Source: CAZWZG01 sp964638245 (GTDB lineage: Bacteria > Pseudomonadota > Alphaproteobacteria > Rhodobacterales > Rhodobacteraceae). Taken from it: a stretch of 17,190 nt of DNA. The stretch spans positions 1 to 17,190 of the forward strand of contig CAZWZG010000056.1 of NCBI GenBank assembly GCA_964638245.1, given 5' to 3'. The position numbers and the translations under genes are program-made. The notes beneath the pieces are model-generated. The model was not told where the DNA came from. It made no database searches and saw only the letters and a list, made by a program, of their open reading frames with translations. Numbering within the stretch: position 1 is the stretch's first letter; each line of letters begins with the position of its first letter. Below, in pieces: positions 1 to 7,843 of this stretch.

Positions 1-871
1 TGTCCGCGACGTGAAGGCTGACAGCCGGAAACTTCGCGATCGGCTGGCCGAACTGCGTGCGCTCGGCGGCGTAGTCGACGGCCATGTCAAAACACCGCCG
101 CGCTCGCCCCACGGCCATGGCCGCCACGGTGAGGCGCGTCGCATAAAGCCAGGTGTTCATCACCGCAAAGCCGCCATCGACCTCGCCCAGCACCTGAGCA
201 TTGGGAACACGGCAATCATCGAACTCAAGGATCGCATTGTCATAGCCCCGGTGGCTGACCGAGCGATACCCGTCCCGCACCTTGAACCCGGGCGTCCCGC
301 GATCCACCAGAAAACAAGTGATCCGCTTCTTCGGACCCTTGTCGGTCATGTCCTCGCCGGTCGCGATGAACACGATGAAGAAATCCGCATGGGCCGCGCC
401 CGAGATAAAATGCTTGGTCCCGTTGATGACCCAGTCGCCCCCGTCCCGGACGGCGGAACACTTCATCCCCCGCACGTCCGAGCCCGCATCCGGCTCCGTC
501 ATTGCAAGCGCATCCATCCGTTCGCCCCGTACGGCAGGTAGAAGGTATTTCTCCCGCTGCTCGCCCTCGCAAGCCATCAGGATGTTCTGCGGCCGTCCGA
601 AGAAATGCGTCAGCGCCATCGACCCGCGCCCCAGCTCTCGCTCGACCAGCGCGAAATTGAGATGGCTGAGCCCCGCGCCACCCACCTCTTCGGGAAAGTT
701 ACAGGCATAAAACCCAAGCTCGATCGTCTTGGCCTTGATCGCCTCGGCGACCTCGCGCGGTACCGCCCCCGTCTGCTCGACCTCGGCTTCATGGGGATAG
801 ATCTCGTTTTCCACGAACGACCGCACCGTCGCGACGATCATTCCCTGCTCGTCCGTCAATCCGAACTGCAT
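1..871 (-). CDS. Acyl-CoA dehydrogenase (C-terminal part outside window)
   Basis: FAD-dependent acyl-CoA dehydrogenase, which introduces the alpha,beta double bond into an acyl-CoA and passes electrons to ETF. Translating the minus strand from the ATG at 871 gives 290 codons running off the left edge. It begins MQFGLTDEQGMI and has the helical N-terminal domain, then the family signature AMTEPDAGSD near residue 130, the middle beta-domain with WVINGTKHFISGA, and the start of the C-terminal helical domain (ERTQFGQPIAKF). The catalytic base and the rest of the C-terminal domain lie outside the window. The start is well supported: GGGAGG sits 7 bases before the ATG. The gene is divergent from the GlxA-type regulator, so that regulator may control it; this is inference from position. 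The acyl substrate cannot be told from the sequence. Family call is confident. Confidence 0.95.
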   Translation of the reverse strand, partial: MQFGLTDEQGMIVATVRSFVENEIYPHEAEVEQTGAVPREVAEAIKAKTIELGFYACNFPEEVGGAGLSHLNFALVERELGRGSMALTHFFGRPQNILMACEGEQREKYLLPAVRGERMDALAMTEPDAGSDVRGMKCSAVRDGGDWVINGTKHFISGAAHADFFIVFIATGEDMTDKGPKKRITCFLVDRGTPGFKVRDGYRSVSHRGYDNAILEFDDCRVPNAQVLGEVDGGFAVMNTWLYATRLTVAAMAVGRARRCFDMAVDYAAERTQFGQPIAKFPAVSLHVAD

Positions 872-958
872 CCGCGCGTCCTCCCAAACCCACCCAGAGC
901 CGAATAGCCCCTCATAGACGCCTTGACGGTTCAATCCATGCCAAATACGACAAAAAAC
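872..958. promoter_or_regulatory. Divergent promoter region, acyl-CoA dehydrogenase / GlxA-type regulator
   Basis: This short gap holds the start signals of two divergent genes. On the plus strand TTGACG (923-928), a 17-base spacer and TACGAC (946-951) form a candidate sigma-70 promoter; the -35 is good and the -10 is weak (3 of 6). If real, transcription would begin at about 957-959, next to the ATG at 959, giving a leaderless or near-leaderless regulator mRNA. No strong palindrome was seen that would mark an AraC-type operator. Confidence 0.35.
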
Positions 959-1909
959 ATGCAAAAATGGCGTACTGATACCCGAAGCCCCCAAACCATC
1001 GCCGTCCTCTTGTTCGAGCGCTTCTCGAACCATTGCCTCGCCAATGCGGTCGAACCCTTGCGCGCCGCTAACGAACTCCTCGGGTGGGAGGCTTACGCCT
1101 GGGACTTCGTCACGCTTGACGGCCAAGGCGTCTTGTCCTCCTCCGGCCTCCCCGTCCAACCCTCGGCCAAAATCGCCGATCACCCCGGCGGCGACGTCCT
1201 GTTCGTGATGTCCAGCTATGACACCCCGCGCCTGGCCACCGGCGCCACCAAACGCGCGCTCACATCCGCATCCCGCCGTTTCACGACCATTGCGGGTCTG
1301 GACACCGGTAGCTGGCTTCTGGCCGCTGCCGACCTTCTCGATGGCCGTCGCGCCACGATCCACTGGAACGATTTCGTGGCCTTCTCCGAAGCCTTCCCGG
1401 GTGTCGACGCCACCCCCGATCGCGTGGTCTTTGATGGCCGCTGGATCACATGCGGCGGGGCCATGACCGCCTTTGACATGGTCCGCGAAATGATCCGCCG
1501 CACCCATGGCGAGGCGATCCGGCTCGAGGTCGAGGCCTTCTTCCTCCACCCCACCGCCGAACGCCCGCGCCACCTGACCGTGAACGTGCAAGGACCGGGG
1601 TTGGTCTATGACGCACTCGCTGCGATGTCCGAGGCCATCGAAGACCCCCTCCCGGTTGAGAGCATCGCCAAACGCCTCGGCACCACCGCCCGCACGCTCA
1701 CGCGCACCTTCAACGCCCAACTCGGCGCGCCGCCGCAAACGGTCTACAAGCGCCTCCGCCTCATGGCCGCCCGCCGCCTTGCCGAGCAGTCCGACTTCTC
1801 AATCGCCGAAATCGCGCTCCGTTCGGGCTATGAAGACCCCGCCGCCATGACCCGCGCGTTCAAGGCCGAGTTCGGCCAGACCCCATCGAGCTACCGCCGC
1901 ACCTCATAA
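959..1909 (+). CDS. GlxA-family transcriptional regulator (DJ-1/PfpI-like domain + AraC HTH)
   Basis: AraC-family regulator with an N-terminal class I glutamine-amidotransferase-like (DJ-1/PfpI) sensor domain, about residues 10-180, and a C-terminal double helix-turn-helix, about residues 220-316 (ESIAKRLGTTARTLTRTF, then IAEIALRSGYEDPAAMTRAF). The nucleophile-elbow position reads AGLDTGSWLLA, with no cysteine, so the domain should bind a ligand rather than catalyse, as in CdhR/GbdR-type regulators. Start choice is uncertain: ATG at 938 (323 aa) and ATG at 959 (316 aa) both lack a Shine-Dalgarno; I prefer 959 because a candidate promoter overlaps the earlier ATG and about 11 residues before the first beta strand suits the family. 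Its 3' end overlaps allA tail-to-tail by 19 bases. It probably regulates either the divergent acyl-CoA dehydrogenase or the purine genes; the ligand is unknown. Confidence 0.9.
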   Translation: MQKWRTDTRSPQTIAVLLFERFSNHCLANAVEPLRAANELLGWEAYAWDFVTLDGQGVLSSSGLPVQPSAKIADHPGGDVLFVMSSYDTPRLATGATKRALTSASRRFTTIAGLDTGSWLLAAADLLDGRRATIHWNDFVAFSEAFPGVDATPDRVVFDGRWITCGGAMTAFDMVREMIRRTHGEAIRLEVEAFFLHPTAERPRHLTVNVQGPGLVYDALAAMSEAIEDPLPVESIAKRLGTTARTLTRTFNAQLGAPPQTVYKRLRLMAARRLAEQSDFSIAEIALRSGYEDPAAMTRAFKAEFGQTPSSYRRTS

Positions 1910-2367
1910 GGCGTCGCAAACCAGTGCTCTTCAAGATTGGCCTCAGGTCCAATCCGATCCACGACCGCAAAAATCCCCGGCGCATGGAGCGGGGTCAGCA
2001 CCCCATGCCACGTCCCGCGATGATAGTTGACCGCCTGTCCCGGGGCGGTCTCAAACGCCAGCGGCGCGCCAGGGGTCCCGCCCTCATCGGGCGCCACGAT
2101 CACCAGAAACGGATGCCGTGACATCGGGATAAACGCCTGGCTTCCCAACGGATGCCGCTCGACCATATCGAGCGCGAGTGGCAGGGGCCGAGGCTCCGCC
2201 TGAAACAGGCTCAGCCCCGCCGCCCCTTCGCCAAAGTCCAACCGACCGCGATCATGAAACCGTCTGCAGCGGCCCTGATTGATGATCTTGTCGGGATCGC
2301 CGTCACAAGCGATCAGATCCCCAAAGGGCGCAAAGGCCTCCGCCGTGATCGGCTGGATGGTGATCAC
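1891..2367 (-). CDS. allA: Ureidoglycolate lyase
   Basis: Ureidoglycolate lyase splits ureidoglycolate into glyoxylate and urea, the last step of the allantoin pathway in the cytoplasm. The 158-residue product matches the family length and has its hallmarks: ITAEAFAPFGD at the N-terminus, ERHPLGSQAFIPM near residue 70-82, and NYHRGTWHGVL near residue 114-124, the cupin metal/active-site region. Start choice: the GTG at 2367 overlaps the upstream TGA as GTGA and has GGAG 8 bases before it. A GTG at 2376 in the same frame would put the start directly against that GGAG, so it is less likely. Translation is therefore coupled to the upstream allantoinase fusion gene. The stop lies inside the 3' end of the convergent GlxA-type gene. 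Confidence 0.93.
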   Translation of the reverse strand: MITIQPITAEAFAPFGDLIACDGDPDKIINQGRCRRFHDRGRLDFGEGAAGLSLFQAEPRPLPLALDMVERHPLGSQAFIPMSRHPFLVIVAPDEGGTPGAPLAFETAPGQAVNYHRGTWHGVLTPLHAPGIFAVVDRIGPEANLEEHWFATPYEVRR

Positions 2368-3773
2368 GCGAACCACTCCGCGAGCCTCAATTCAGCGATG
2401 CGTTCGACCTGTTTGCAAGCCGTCGCGAACTCGGTCGCGCGATCATTGCCGATGCGCGTCTCGAAGGCCGCCAAGATGCTCGCCTTGGTGTTGTCCTTGA
2501 CCGCGATGATGAAAGGAAACCCGTGCTTTTCGGTGTAAGCCGCGTTCAGCTGGGTGAACCGCGCGCGCTCCTCATCGGTCAACGCATCCAGCCCCGCCGA
2601 AGCCTGCTCCGCCGTCGAAGCGTCGGTCAACCGCTTGGCCGCCGCCAGCTTGCCCGCAAGATCGGGGTGCGCGGTCAGCACGCCCAAACGCTCATTTTCA
2701 GTCGCGCTTCGAAACACCGCCGCGAGCGCCGCATGCACGCCCGTCGCCGTGTCATGGGTCGGCCCAAGCTCCCGCTCAAAGGCCCGCTCCGCCACCCAAG
2801 GCGAATGCTCGAAGATCGACCCAAAGGCGGACACGAAATCCGCCCGGCTCATCTGAGAAGGCCGCACCCGGTCGCGCGGCGGATGCGTTGCCGCCCAGTG
2901 TTCCGCAATCTCCAGCCGGGTCGCGAACCACACGCCGTCATGCCCCGCCATATGCTTGATCGCCCGTTTGAGCGCGGCCACCCGCCCGGGCCGCCCGACC
3001 AGACGACAATGCAGCCCGATCGACAGCATCTTCGGCGCGTCTGCGACCCCCTCGGCATAAAGCGTATCAAAACTGTCCTTCAGATAAGCCTCGAACTGAT
3101 CCCCCGAGTTGAACCCCTGGGGCGTCGCAAACCGCATGTCATTGGCATCGAGCGTATAGGGCACGATCAACTGATCCCGATCCCCGAACCTTTCCCAATA
3201 CGGGAGGTCATCTGCATAACTATCCGCACAATAGTCAAACCCGCCTTCCTCAGCCGCCAACCGCACCGTGTTCATCGACGCCCGCCCGGTGTAAATCCCC
3301 CGAGGCCGCTCCCCCGTCACCTCGGTGTGAATGCGGATCGCTTCTTCCAGATGCGCCTTTTCTTCGGCTTCCGAAAAATCCTTGTACTCGATCCACTTCA
3401 GCCCGTGTGACGCGATCTCCCACCCGGCGTCCTGCATCGCCTTGACCTGTTCCGGCGCCCGGGCCAGAGCAGTTGCCACGCCATACACCGTCACCGGAAG
3501 GTCCTTGAGCAACCAATAAAGCCGCCAGAACCCCGCCCGCGCGCCGTACTCATAAATCGTCTCCATGTTCCAATGCCGTTGCCCGGGCCAGGCGGCGGCC
3601 CCGACGATTTCGGAGAGAAACGCTTCAGAGGCGGCATCCCCGTGCAGGATGCTGTTCTCGCCGCCTTCCTCGTAATTCACCACGATCTGGACGGCGATCT
3701 TCGCACCGCCCGGCCATTTCGGATCGGGCGGGGTCGGACCGTATCCGGTCATGTCGCGGGGATAGCGTTTCAT
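2364..3773 (-). CDS. puuE: Fused allantoinase (PuuE type) / OHCU decarboxylase
   Basis: A 469-residue fusion of two urate-pathway enzymes. Residues 1 to about 300 are the cofactor-independent, polysaccharide-deacetylase-like allantoinase PuuE (YPRDMTGYGPTPPDPKWP at the start, NYEEGGENS near 33-41, ASHGLKWIEY near 121-130, GIYTGRASMNTVR near 159-171), which opens allantoin to allantoate. Residues about 309-469 are OHCU decarboxylase (UraD), which turns OHCU into S-allantoin; FEHSPWVAERA (321-331), the catalytic-histidine motif AHPDLAGK (His369), EQASAGL (389-395) and EKHGFPFIIAV (415-425) are visible. The order is reversed relative to metabolism, since UraD makes the substrate of PuuE. The ATG at 3773 is preceded by AAGGAG with 6 bases of spacing, better than in-frame starts further upstream. 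It lies upstream of allA (GTGA overlap) and divergent from uraH. Confidence 0.95.
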   Translation of the reverse strand: MKRYPRDMTGYGPTPPDPKWPGGAKIAVQIVVNYEEGGENSILHGDAASEAFLSEIVGAAAWPGQRHWNMETIYEYGARAGFWRLYWLLKDLPVTVYGVATALARAPEQVKAMQDAGWEIASHGLKWIEYKDFSEAEEKAHLEEAIRIHTEVTGERPRGIYTGRASMNTVRLAAEEGGFDYCADSYADDLPYWERFGDRDQLIVPYTLDANDMRFATPQGFNSGDQFEAYLKDSFDTLYAEGVADAPKMLSIGLHCRLVGRPGRVAALKRAIKHMAGHDGVWFATRLEIAEHWAATHPPRDRVRPSQMSRADFVSAFGSIFEHSPWVAERAFERELGPTHDTATGVHAALAAVFRSATENERLGVLTAHPDLAGKLAAAKRLTDASTAEQASAGLDALTDEERARFTQLNAAYTEKHGFPFIIAVKDNTKASILAAFETRIGNDRATEFATACKQVERIAELRLAEWFA

Positions 3774-3843
3774 CAGCGGCTCCTTGAAGGGCTTGCGATC
3801 CGTGATAATCCCGGCAACGCTCGCTGGAAAGAGGGAGACGCAT
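3774..3843. promoter_or_regulatory. Divergent promoter region puuE-uraD / uraH
   Basis: Seventy bases separate the two divergent start codons, so both transcripts must be driven from here or from within neighbouring genes. On the plus strand GATAAT (3804-3809) matches 5 of 6 bases of a sigma-70 -10 box, without a convincing -35. Shine-Dalgarno sequences are at both ends: GGGAG for uraH and AAGGAG (on minus) for the fusion gene. No clear operator palindrome was seen. Confidence 0.4.
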
Positions 3844-4197
3844 ATGGCTGGCTGGCTATCGACACATGTTCTGGATACCGCGCTCGGAAAACCGGCAGAA
3901 GGCATCAAAATCGCGCTTTACCGGGTGTCGGGCAACAGCCACCGCAAGATTGCCGAGGCCGTGACGAATTCCGATGGACGCACCGACGCGCCAATTTTGG
4001 ATGAGAAGGCCTTCAAGACCGGAACGTATGAGTTGATCTTCTTTGCCGGGGACTACCTCCGTTCCACAGAGCAGGCGGCGGAAGAACCTCTGTTTCTGGA
4101 CCAAGTCCCAATCCGCTTTGGGATGAGCGCCGATGATCACTACCACGTGCCGCTTTTGTTGAGCGCGTATGGCTATTCGACCTATCGCGGAAGCTAG
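3844..4197 (+). CDS. uraH: 5-hydroxyisourate hydrolase (transthyretin-like)
   Basis: HIU hydrolase opens 5-hydroxyisourate, the product of urate oxidase, to OHCU, which is the substrate of the UraD domain encoded divergently. The 117-residue product is full length for the family. It shows the N-terminal LSTHVLDTALGKPA with catalytic His8, Arg46 in SDGRTD, His101 in DDHYHVPLLLS, and the family-diagnostic C-terminal tetrapeptide YRGS. There is no signal peptide, so it acts in the cytoplasm. The ATG at 3844 follows GAGGGAG with about 6 bases of spacing; an upstream in-frame ATG at 3784 would add 20 residues that do not belong to the fold. The stop codon TAG (4195-4197) lies in a CTAG tetranucleotide shared with the stop of the convergent cyclic-di-GMP gene. 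Confidence 0.96.
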   Translation: MAGWLSTHVLDTALGKPAEGIKIALYRVSGNSHRKIAEAVTNSDGRTDAPILDEKAFKTGTYELIFFAGDYLRSTEQAAEEPLFLDQVPIRFGMSADDHYHVPLLLSAYGYSTYRGS

Positions 4198-6293
4198 CCC
4201 AGCGCCTTTTGTGCAGCTGGGGCCGCAATCCACTCCAGCAGCGCCGCCGCCGACATGGGTTTGGCAAAAAGATAACCCTGAAAAAGGGTGAACCCCATCT
4301 CAGACAGAGCGTCCCGCTCGTTCTCGGTTTCAACGCCCTCCGCGATTGCCGAAATGCCCAGACGTTCGCACAACGAAAATATACCCTCCGTCACTGCCTG
4401 TTTGGCGCTGTCGTTGTGGATGTTCGTGATCAGGCTGCGATCTACTTTGATGCGATCAACAGGGAACGACGTCAGACTTGCAAGGGCCGTGTGCCCTGTG
4501 CCGAAATCATCGAGTTCGATGGAAAACCCTGCCTTAGCCAACGCCTTGATGTTGCTGGCGACCAGCGACGACCGTTGATCCAGAAGCGTGGATTCCAAAA
4601 CCTCGACATTGATCTGTCTGGGCGAAATTCCCTTCTCCATCAACTGATCCAACAGGTTCTCTACCACATGGCGATCTTGAAGCTGTGCAGAGGACAGGTT
4701 GATCGAAGCCTTCGGTGGTTCCGGAACGAAGGGTTCAAGCCTTTGCAGAATGTCGAGGATGCCGCTCAGCATCAGATCGTCGATTGCGCTGACAAGCCCG
4801 GCTTCGTTCGCCACGTCGATAAAGCCGCTCGCCGAAACGATTGTGCCGTCCGATTTCACCCAACGTGCCAATGTCTCAAGCCCGGACACGGTTCCGGACG
4901 GCCAATGCACTTGGGGTTGGAAGAACGGCACGATTTCGCCGCGCGCCAGCCCTTCTCGGAGTTGTGCTGCCAATTCCGCGCGCTTCAGAGCGATGTCGCG
5001 CATTTCGGACGAAAACAACGCACATTGATTGCGGCCTCGGTCCTTGCTGGTCAAAAGCGCGGTGTCTGCGTCCAGCAGCGCTTGTTCGACGCTGGTTTCT
5101 CCCTCTTGTGCCCATATTGAAATGCCCACGCTTGCCCCGACCTGACAGTAGCCATTCTCGATCTCTACGGGTTCGGTGATTGCGTGCCGAAATCGGTCGG
5201 CTGTCGCCATGACCTCATCGTCGCTCAAGTTTGTCTTGGCCGCGACGACAAACTCGTCCCCGCCCACGCGCGCTGCGAGCGAGAGCTCGATCACCATGTG
5301 TTCGGTCAAACGCTGCGCCGCAGTGCGAAGGACCTGATCGCCTGCGTCATGGCCTTGGATGTCATTGATCGATTTGAACCGATCAAGGTCGATGTGAAAG
5401 AAGACGAGACGTTTGTCCGAACCCATCGACTGGGCGCGTGCGTCAATCCATTCCGACAAGCCACGCCGGTTCGCCAGTCCGGTCAATGTGTCCGTTGAAG
5501 CCGCCATGTGCAGGGCGTGGTTACGCTTGACCGTTTCGGTCGTGTCCAGCCGGAAACTCACCCGACCGCCATCTTCGGTTGGACGATCAAATGTCTTGAA
5601 CCAACGCTCGGCCCCGCGTCGTTCCTGAAAAAAACTGTCCGCGGCACGAAACCGCTCCAAGGCCGTCTGCATCCACTCTGCTTCGCGGCCCCGAGCATCG
5701 GGGAAATCGCCGGTTTCAACGGCGCGCGACAAAACGGTCTGATACGCAAGCCCCTTGAGCGAACGTCCCGGGTCCAGACCATAGTATGACCTGAAAAGCT
5801 CGTTGCAGACGATCAGACGCTCTTCGGCGTCAAACAACGCAAAGCCGTCTGGGATAGCAGAGCTGACATAATCAAGCTGTTGCGTCACCTGCTCAAACAG
5901 GGCCTTCGTTTGCGTTTGCGCGGTGATGTCGAAGAGAAAACTTACCCAAGTGACACCGCCAGACGTCGTTGCTGACGGGGCGCCATGCCCGATCACATGC
6001 CGCTCCGCGCCCTCGGCATTCACGACACGGAACCGATGTTCCCATTGCGACATCGTCTCTGCCGAAAGACGGACGCTTTCCCCCATCGCTTCCAGATCAT
6101 CGGGGTGGATCATGGCCCAGAGAACAGCCATGTCTCTTTCGACCTCCGCGGCCGTCACACCCCAGAGGTCCTCGCAGCCCTTGTTCAGAAATCGAACCGC
6201 CTCCGACCCATCGCCGCGGATTTCATAAAGAAAGGCAGCGCCCGGCAAATGGTCCGCAAGTCGCGCGAACTGATCCGAGTTCATGGGTTTCAT
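4194..6293 (-). CDS. PAS-PAS-GGDEF-EAL cyclic-di-GMP protein
   Basis: A soluble, about 699-residue signalling protein that would make and/or break cyclic-di-GMP. Two PAS domains (about residues 10-125 and 145-260) are followed by a GGDEF domain with intact ARVGGDEF (about 344-348) and an EAL domain (about 440-690). The EAL signature reads SGLETLARW, so the metal-binding Glu is kept but Ala is Thr; the other catalytic landmarks NLS, EVLES, DDFGTG, IKVDRS and EGVETE are all present, so phosphodiesterase activity is plausible. The position nine residues before GGDEF has no RxxD, so no product-inhibition site is expected. No membrane segment or signal peptide was seen. Start: ATG at 6293 with GAGG 10 bases upstream; a TTG at 6299 is an alternative. 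It lies between uraH and puuD, opposite to both, suggesting a link to urate or redox sensing through the PAS domains (inference). Confidence 0.92.
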   Translation of the reverse strand: MKPMNSDQFARLADHLPGAAFLYEIRGDGSEAVRFLNKGCEDLWGVTAAEVERDMAVLWAMIHPDDLEAMGESVRLSAETMSQWEHRFRVVNAEGAERHVIGHGAPSATTSGGVTWVSFLFDITAQTQTKALFEQVTQQLDYVSSAIPDGFALFDAEERLIVCNELFRSYYGLDPGRSLKGLAYQTVLSRAVETGDFPDARGREAEWMQTALERFRAADSFFQERRGAERWFKTFDRPTEDGGRVSFRLDTTETVKRNHALHMAASTDTLTGLANRRGLSEWIDARAQSMGSDKRLVFFHIDLDRFKSINDIQGHDAGDQVLRTAAQRLTEHMVIELSLAARVGGDEFVVAAKTNLSDDEVMATADRFRHAITEPVEIENGYCQVGASVGISIWAQEGETSVEQALLDADTALLTSKDRGRNQCALFSSEMRDIALKRAELAAQLREGLARGEIVPFFQPQVHWPSGTVSGLETLARWVKSDGTIVSASGFIDVANEAGLVSAIDDLMLSGILDILQRLEPFVPEPPKASINLSSAQLQDRHVVENLLDQLMEKGISPRQINVEVLESTLLDQRSSLVASNIKALAKAGFSIELDDFGTGHTALASLTSFPVDRIKVDRSLITNIHNDSAKQAVTEGIFSLCERLGISAIAEGVETENERDALSEMGFTLFQGYLFAKPMSAAALLEWIAAPAAQKALG

Positions 6294-6610
6294 GTGCAAG
6301 ACGCCTCACCATTCAGAGGGTCCCAGTCATGCCGCAAAATGGCTTTTCTTCTGCTTAAAGGGATCGCGAAACGCGAGAATTGTGCAGAGAATTCTATTCA
6401 AGCCGTTTGCGACTTTTCCGGCGAGCGCGATCTTCTTCTGGCTGAGCGTAGGGTCGCGCAAACCGAGTAGCGTCGGGTGGAGCGATACAGTTAGCCTACG
6501 AAAAGCAGAGACCTTTTTCTGGCAGGATACGGAGTTGAGATCTGTCCGCCACCCATGCAACGCTGCGTTATGGCTTGCCAACGCCGCGCCGCAGCGCTTC
6601 TAGTGGCGTC
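6294..6610. other. Divergent non-coding gap between the c-di-GMP gene and puuD
   Basis: About 317 bases with no convincing gene. Short open frames exist on both strands but have no ribosome binding site, low-complexity composition and no recognisable domain. A small inverted repeat TCGCG-AAA-CGCGA is present at about 6363-6375. The gap must contain the promoters for both divergent genes, but I could not point to a good -35/-10 pair. The stretch just before puuD has no clear Shine-Dalgarno. Confidence 0.5.
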
Positions 6611-7843
6611 ATGCAGGATTTCGCCATTCTCTGGTCTTGGGCCGAATTCGCCGTGCGCTGGCTCCACGTCATAACTGGTATCGCCTGGATCGGCGCCAGC
6701 TTCTATTTTATCGCGCTCGATCTTGGCCTTAACCGAAAAATCCCGGGACCCGCGGATGGCGAGGAATGGCAAGTTCACGGGGGCGGGTTTTACCACGTCC
6801 AGAAGTATCTCGTGGCTCCGGACGCGATGCCCGAGCACCTGACGTGGTTCAAATGGGAAGCCTACGCCACGTGGCTTTCCGGAGCCGCGCTTTTGGCCAT
6901 CGTCTATTGGGTCGGGGGTGAGATCTATCTTCTGGATCGATCAAAATTCGACATCCCGCTCAGTGTTGGAATCCTGATTTCAGCGGGAAGTCTGGCAGTC
7001 GGCTGGCTGATCTATGATGCGCTCTGCAAATCGCCTCTGGGCGAGACGCCGACGGTCCTGATGCTTCTTCTCTTTGCAATGCTGATTGCGATGAGTTGGG
7101 GGTATCATCAGGTCTTCACGGGCCGCGCAGCGATGCTGCATTTGGGTGCTTTCACGGCCACCATCATGAGCGCGAACGTCTTTTTCATCATCATGCCCAA
7201 CCAGCGGATCGTGGTCGCCGACCTGAAGGCGGGTAGGGTGCCGGATGCGAAATATGGCAAGATCGCAAAGCTGCGCTCGACCCACAATAATTACCTGACA
7301 TTGCCCGTGATTTTCCTGATGCTGTCGAACCACTATCCGCTCAGCTTCGCCACACCTTACGCCTGGATGATCGCGCCGCTGGTGTTTTTGATGGGCGTCT
7401 CAATCCGGCACTTCCACAACACGCGCCACGCGCGGGCCGGGAATCCGACGTGGACTTGGGCAATCACGGTGATCCTGTTCCTGTTGGTTGCCTGGTTATC
7501 GACTGTCCCCTTGCGCCAGACCTATGAAGACGCCGAGGCCCAACCGCTCAGCCCCCATGACATGCGGTTTGCAAGCGCTGCTGGATTTGAAGAAGCCTAC
7601 ACCATCGTGCTTGGTGGGTGTTCGATGTGTCACGCACGCGAACCGGTCTGGGAAGGCATTCGGTGGGCGCCTAAGGGTGTTTACCTTGAAACCGAAGGGG
7701 ATGTCGCCCGACAGGCGAGGGCGATCTATCTTCAGGCAGGCGTCAGTCACGCCATGCCGCCACCCAATATGACCTTTATCGACGATATGGACCGTCAGGC
7801 GCTGGTGCGCTGGTACAGGAATGCAACCGCTGGTGACGGCTGA
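6611..7843 (+). CDS. puuD: Urate oxidase PuuD, integral membrane with C-terminal cytochrome c domain
   Basis: PuuD oxidises urate to 5-hydroxyisourate at the inner membrane, passing electrons to its own cytochrome c domain rather than making hydrogen peroxide as soluble uricase does. The 410-residue product has an N-terminal membrane domain of about eight hydrophobic helices (residues about 10-300) with conserved histidines (RWLHVITGIAWIGASFYF, STHNNYLTLPVIFLMLSNHY, SIRHFHNTRHARAGN). A cytochrome c domain follows, with heme motif CSMCH at 337-341 and a candidate Met ligand at M382 or M387 (HAMPPPNM). The C-terminus is complete. ATG at 6611 is chosen because it starts the family's N-terminal MQDF..LWSWAEFAVRWLH; no good Shine-Dalgarno precedes it. 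UraH and the UraD domain encoded nearby use its product in sequence. Confidence 0.96.
   Translation: MQDFAILWSWAEFAVRWLHVITGIAWIGASFYFIALDLGLNRKIPGPADGEEWQVHGGGFYHVQKYLVAPDAMPEHLTWFKWEAYATWLSGAALLAIVYWVGGEIYLLDRSKFDIPLSVGILISAGSLAVGWLIYDALCKSPLGETPTVLMLLLFAMLIAMSWGYHQVFTGRAAMLHLGAFTATIMSANVFFIIMPNQRIVVADLKAGRVPDAKYGKIAKLRSTHNNYLTLPVIFLMLSNHYPLSFATPYAWMIAPLVFLMGVSIRHFHNTRHARAGNPTWTWAITVILFLLVAWLSTVPLRQTYEDAEAQPLSPHDMRFASAAGFEEAYTIVLGGCSMCHAREPVWEGIRWAPKGVYLETEGDVARQARAIYLQAGVSHAMPPPNMTFIDDMDRQALVRWYRNATAGDG

Noticed and set aside
2523..3410. Long plus-strand open frame of 295 codons opposite the allantoinase fusion gene
   Set aside because: It is a mirror frame of a well-supported gene; its translation is Arg/Pro/His-rich with no domain, and no ribosome binding site is seen.
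4209..5120. Plus-strand open frame of 303 codons opposite the EAL domain
   Set aside because: Shadow of the GGDEF-EAL gene, whose motifs are complete on the minus strand; no recognisable protein features.
6283..6603. Possible small gene in the gap before puuD (plus strand, also a minus-strand frame at 6327-6581)
   Set aside because: No Shine-Dalgarno, no hydrophobic pattern or domain, and the plus frame runs into the puuD start region; treated as non-coding.
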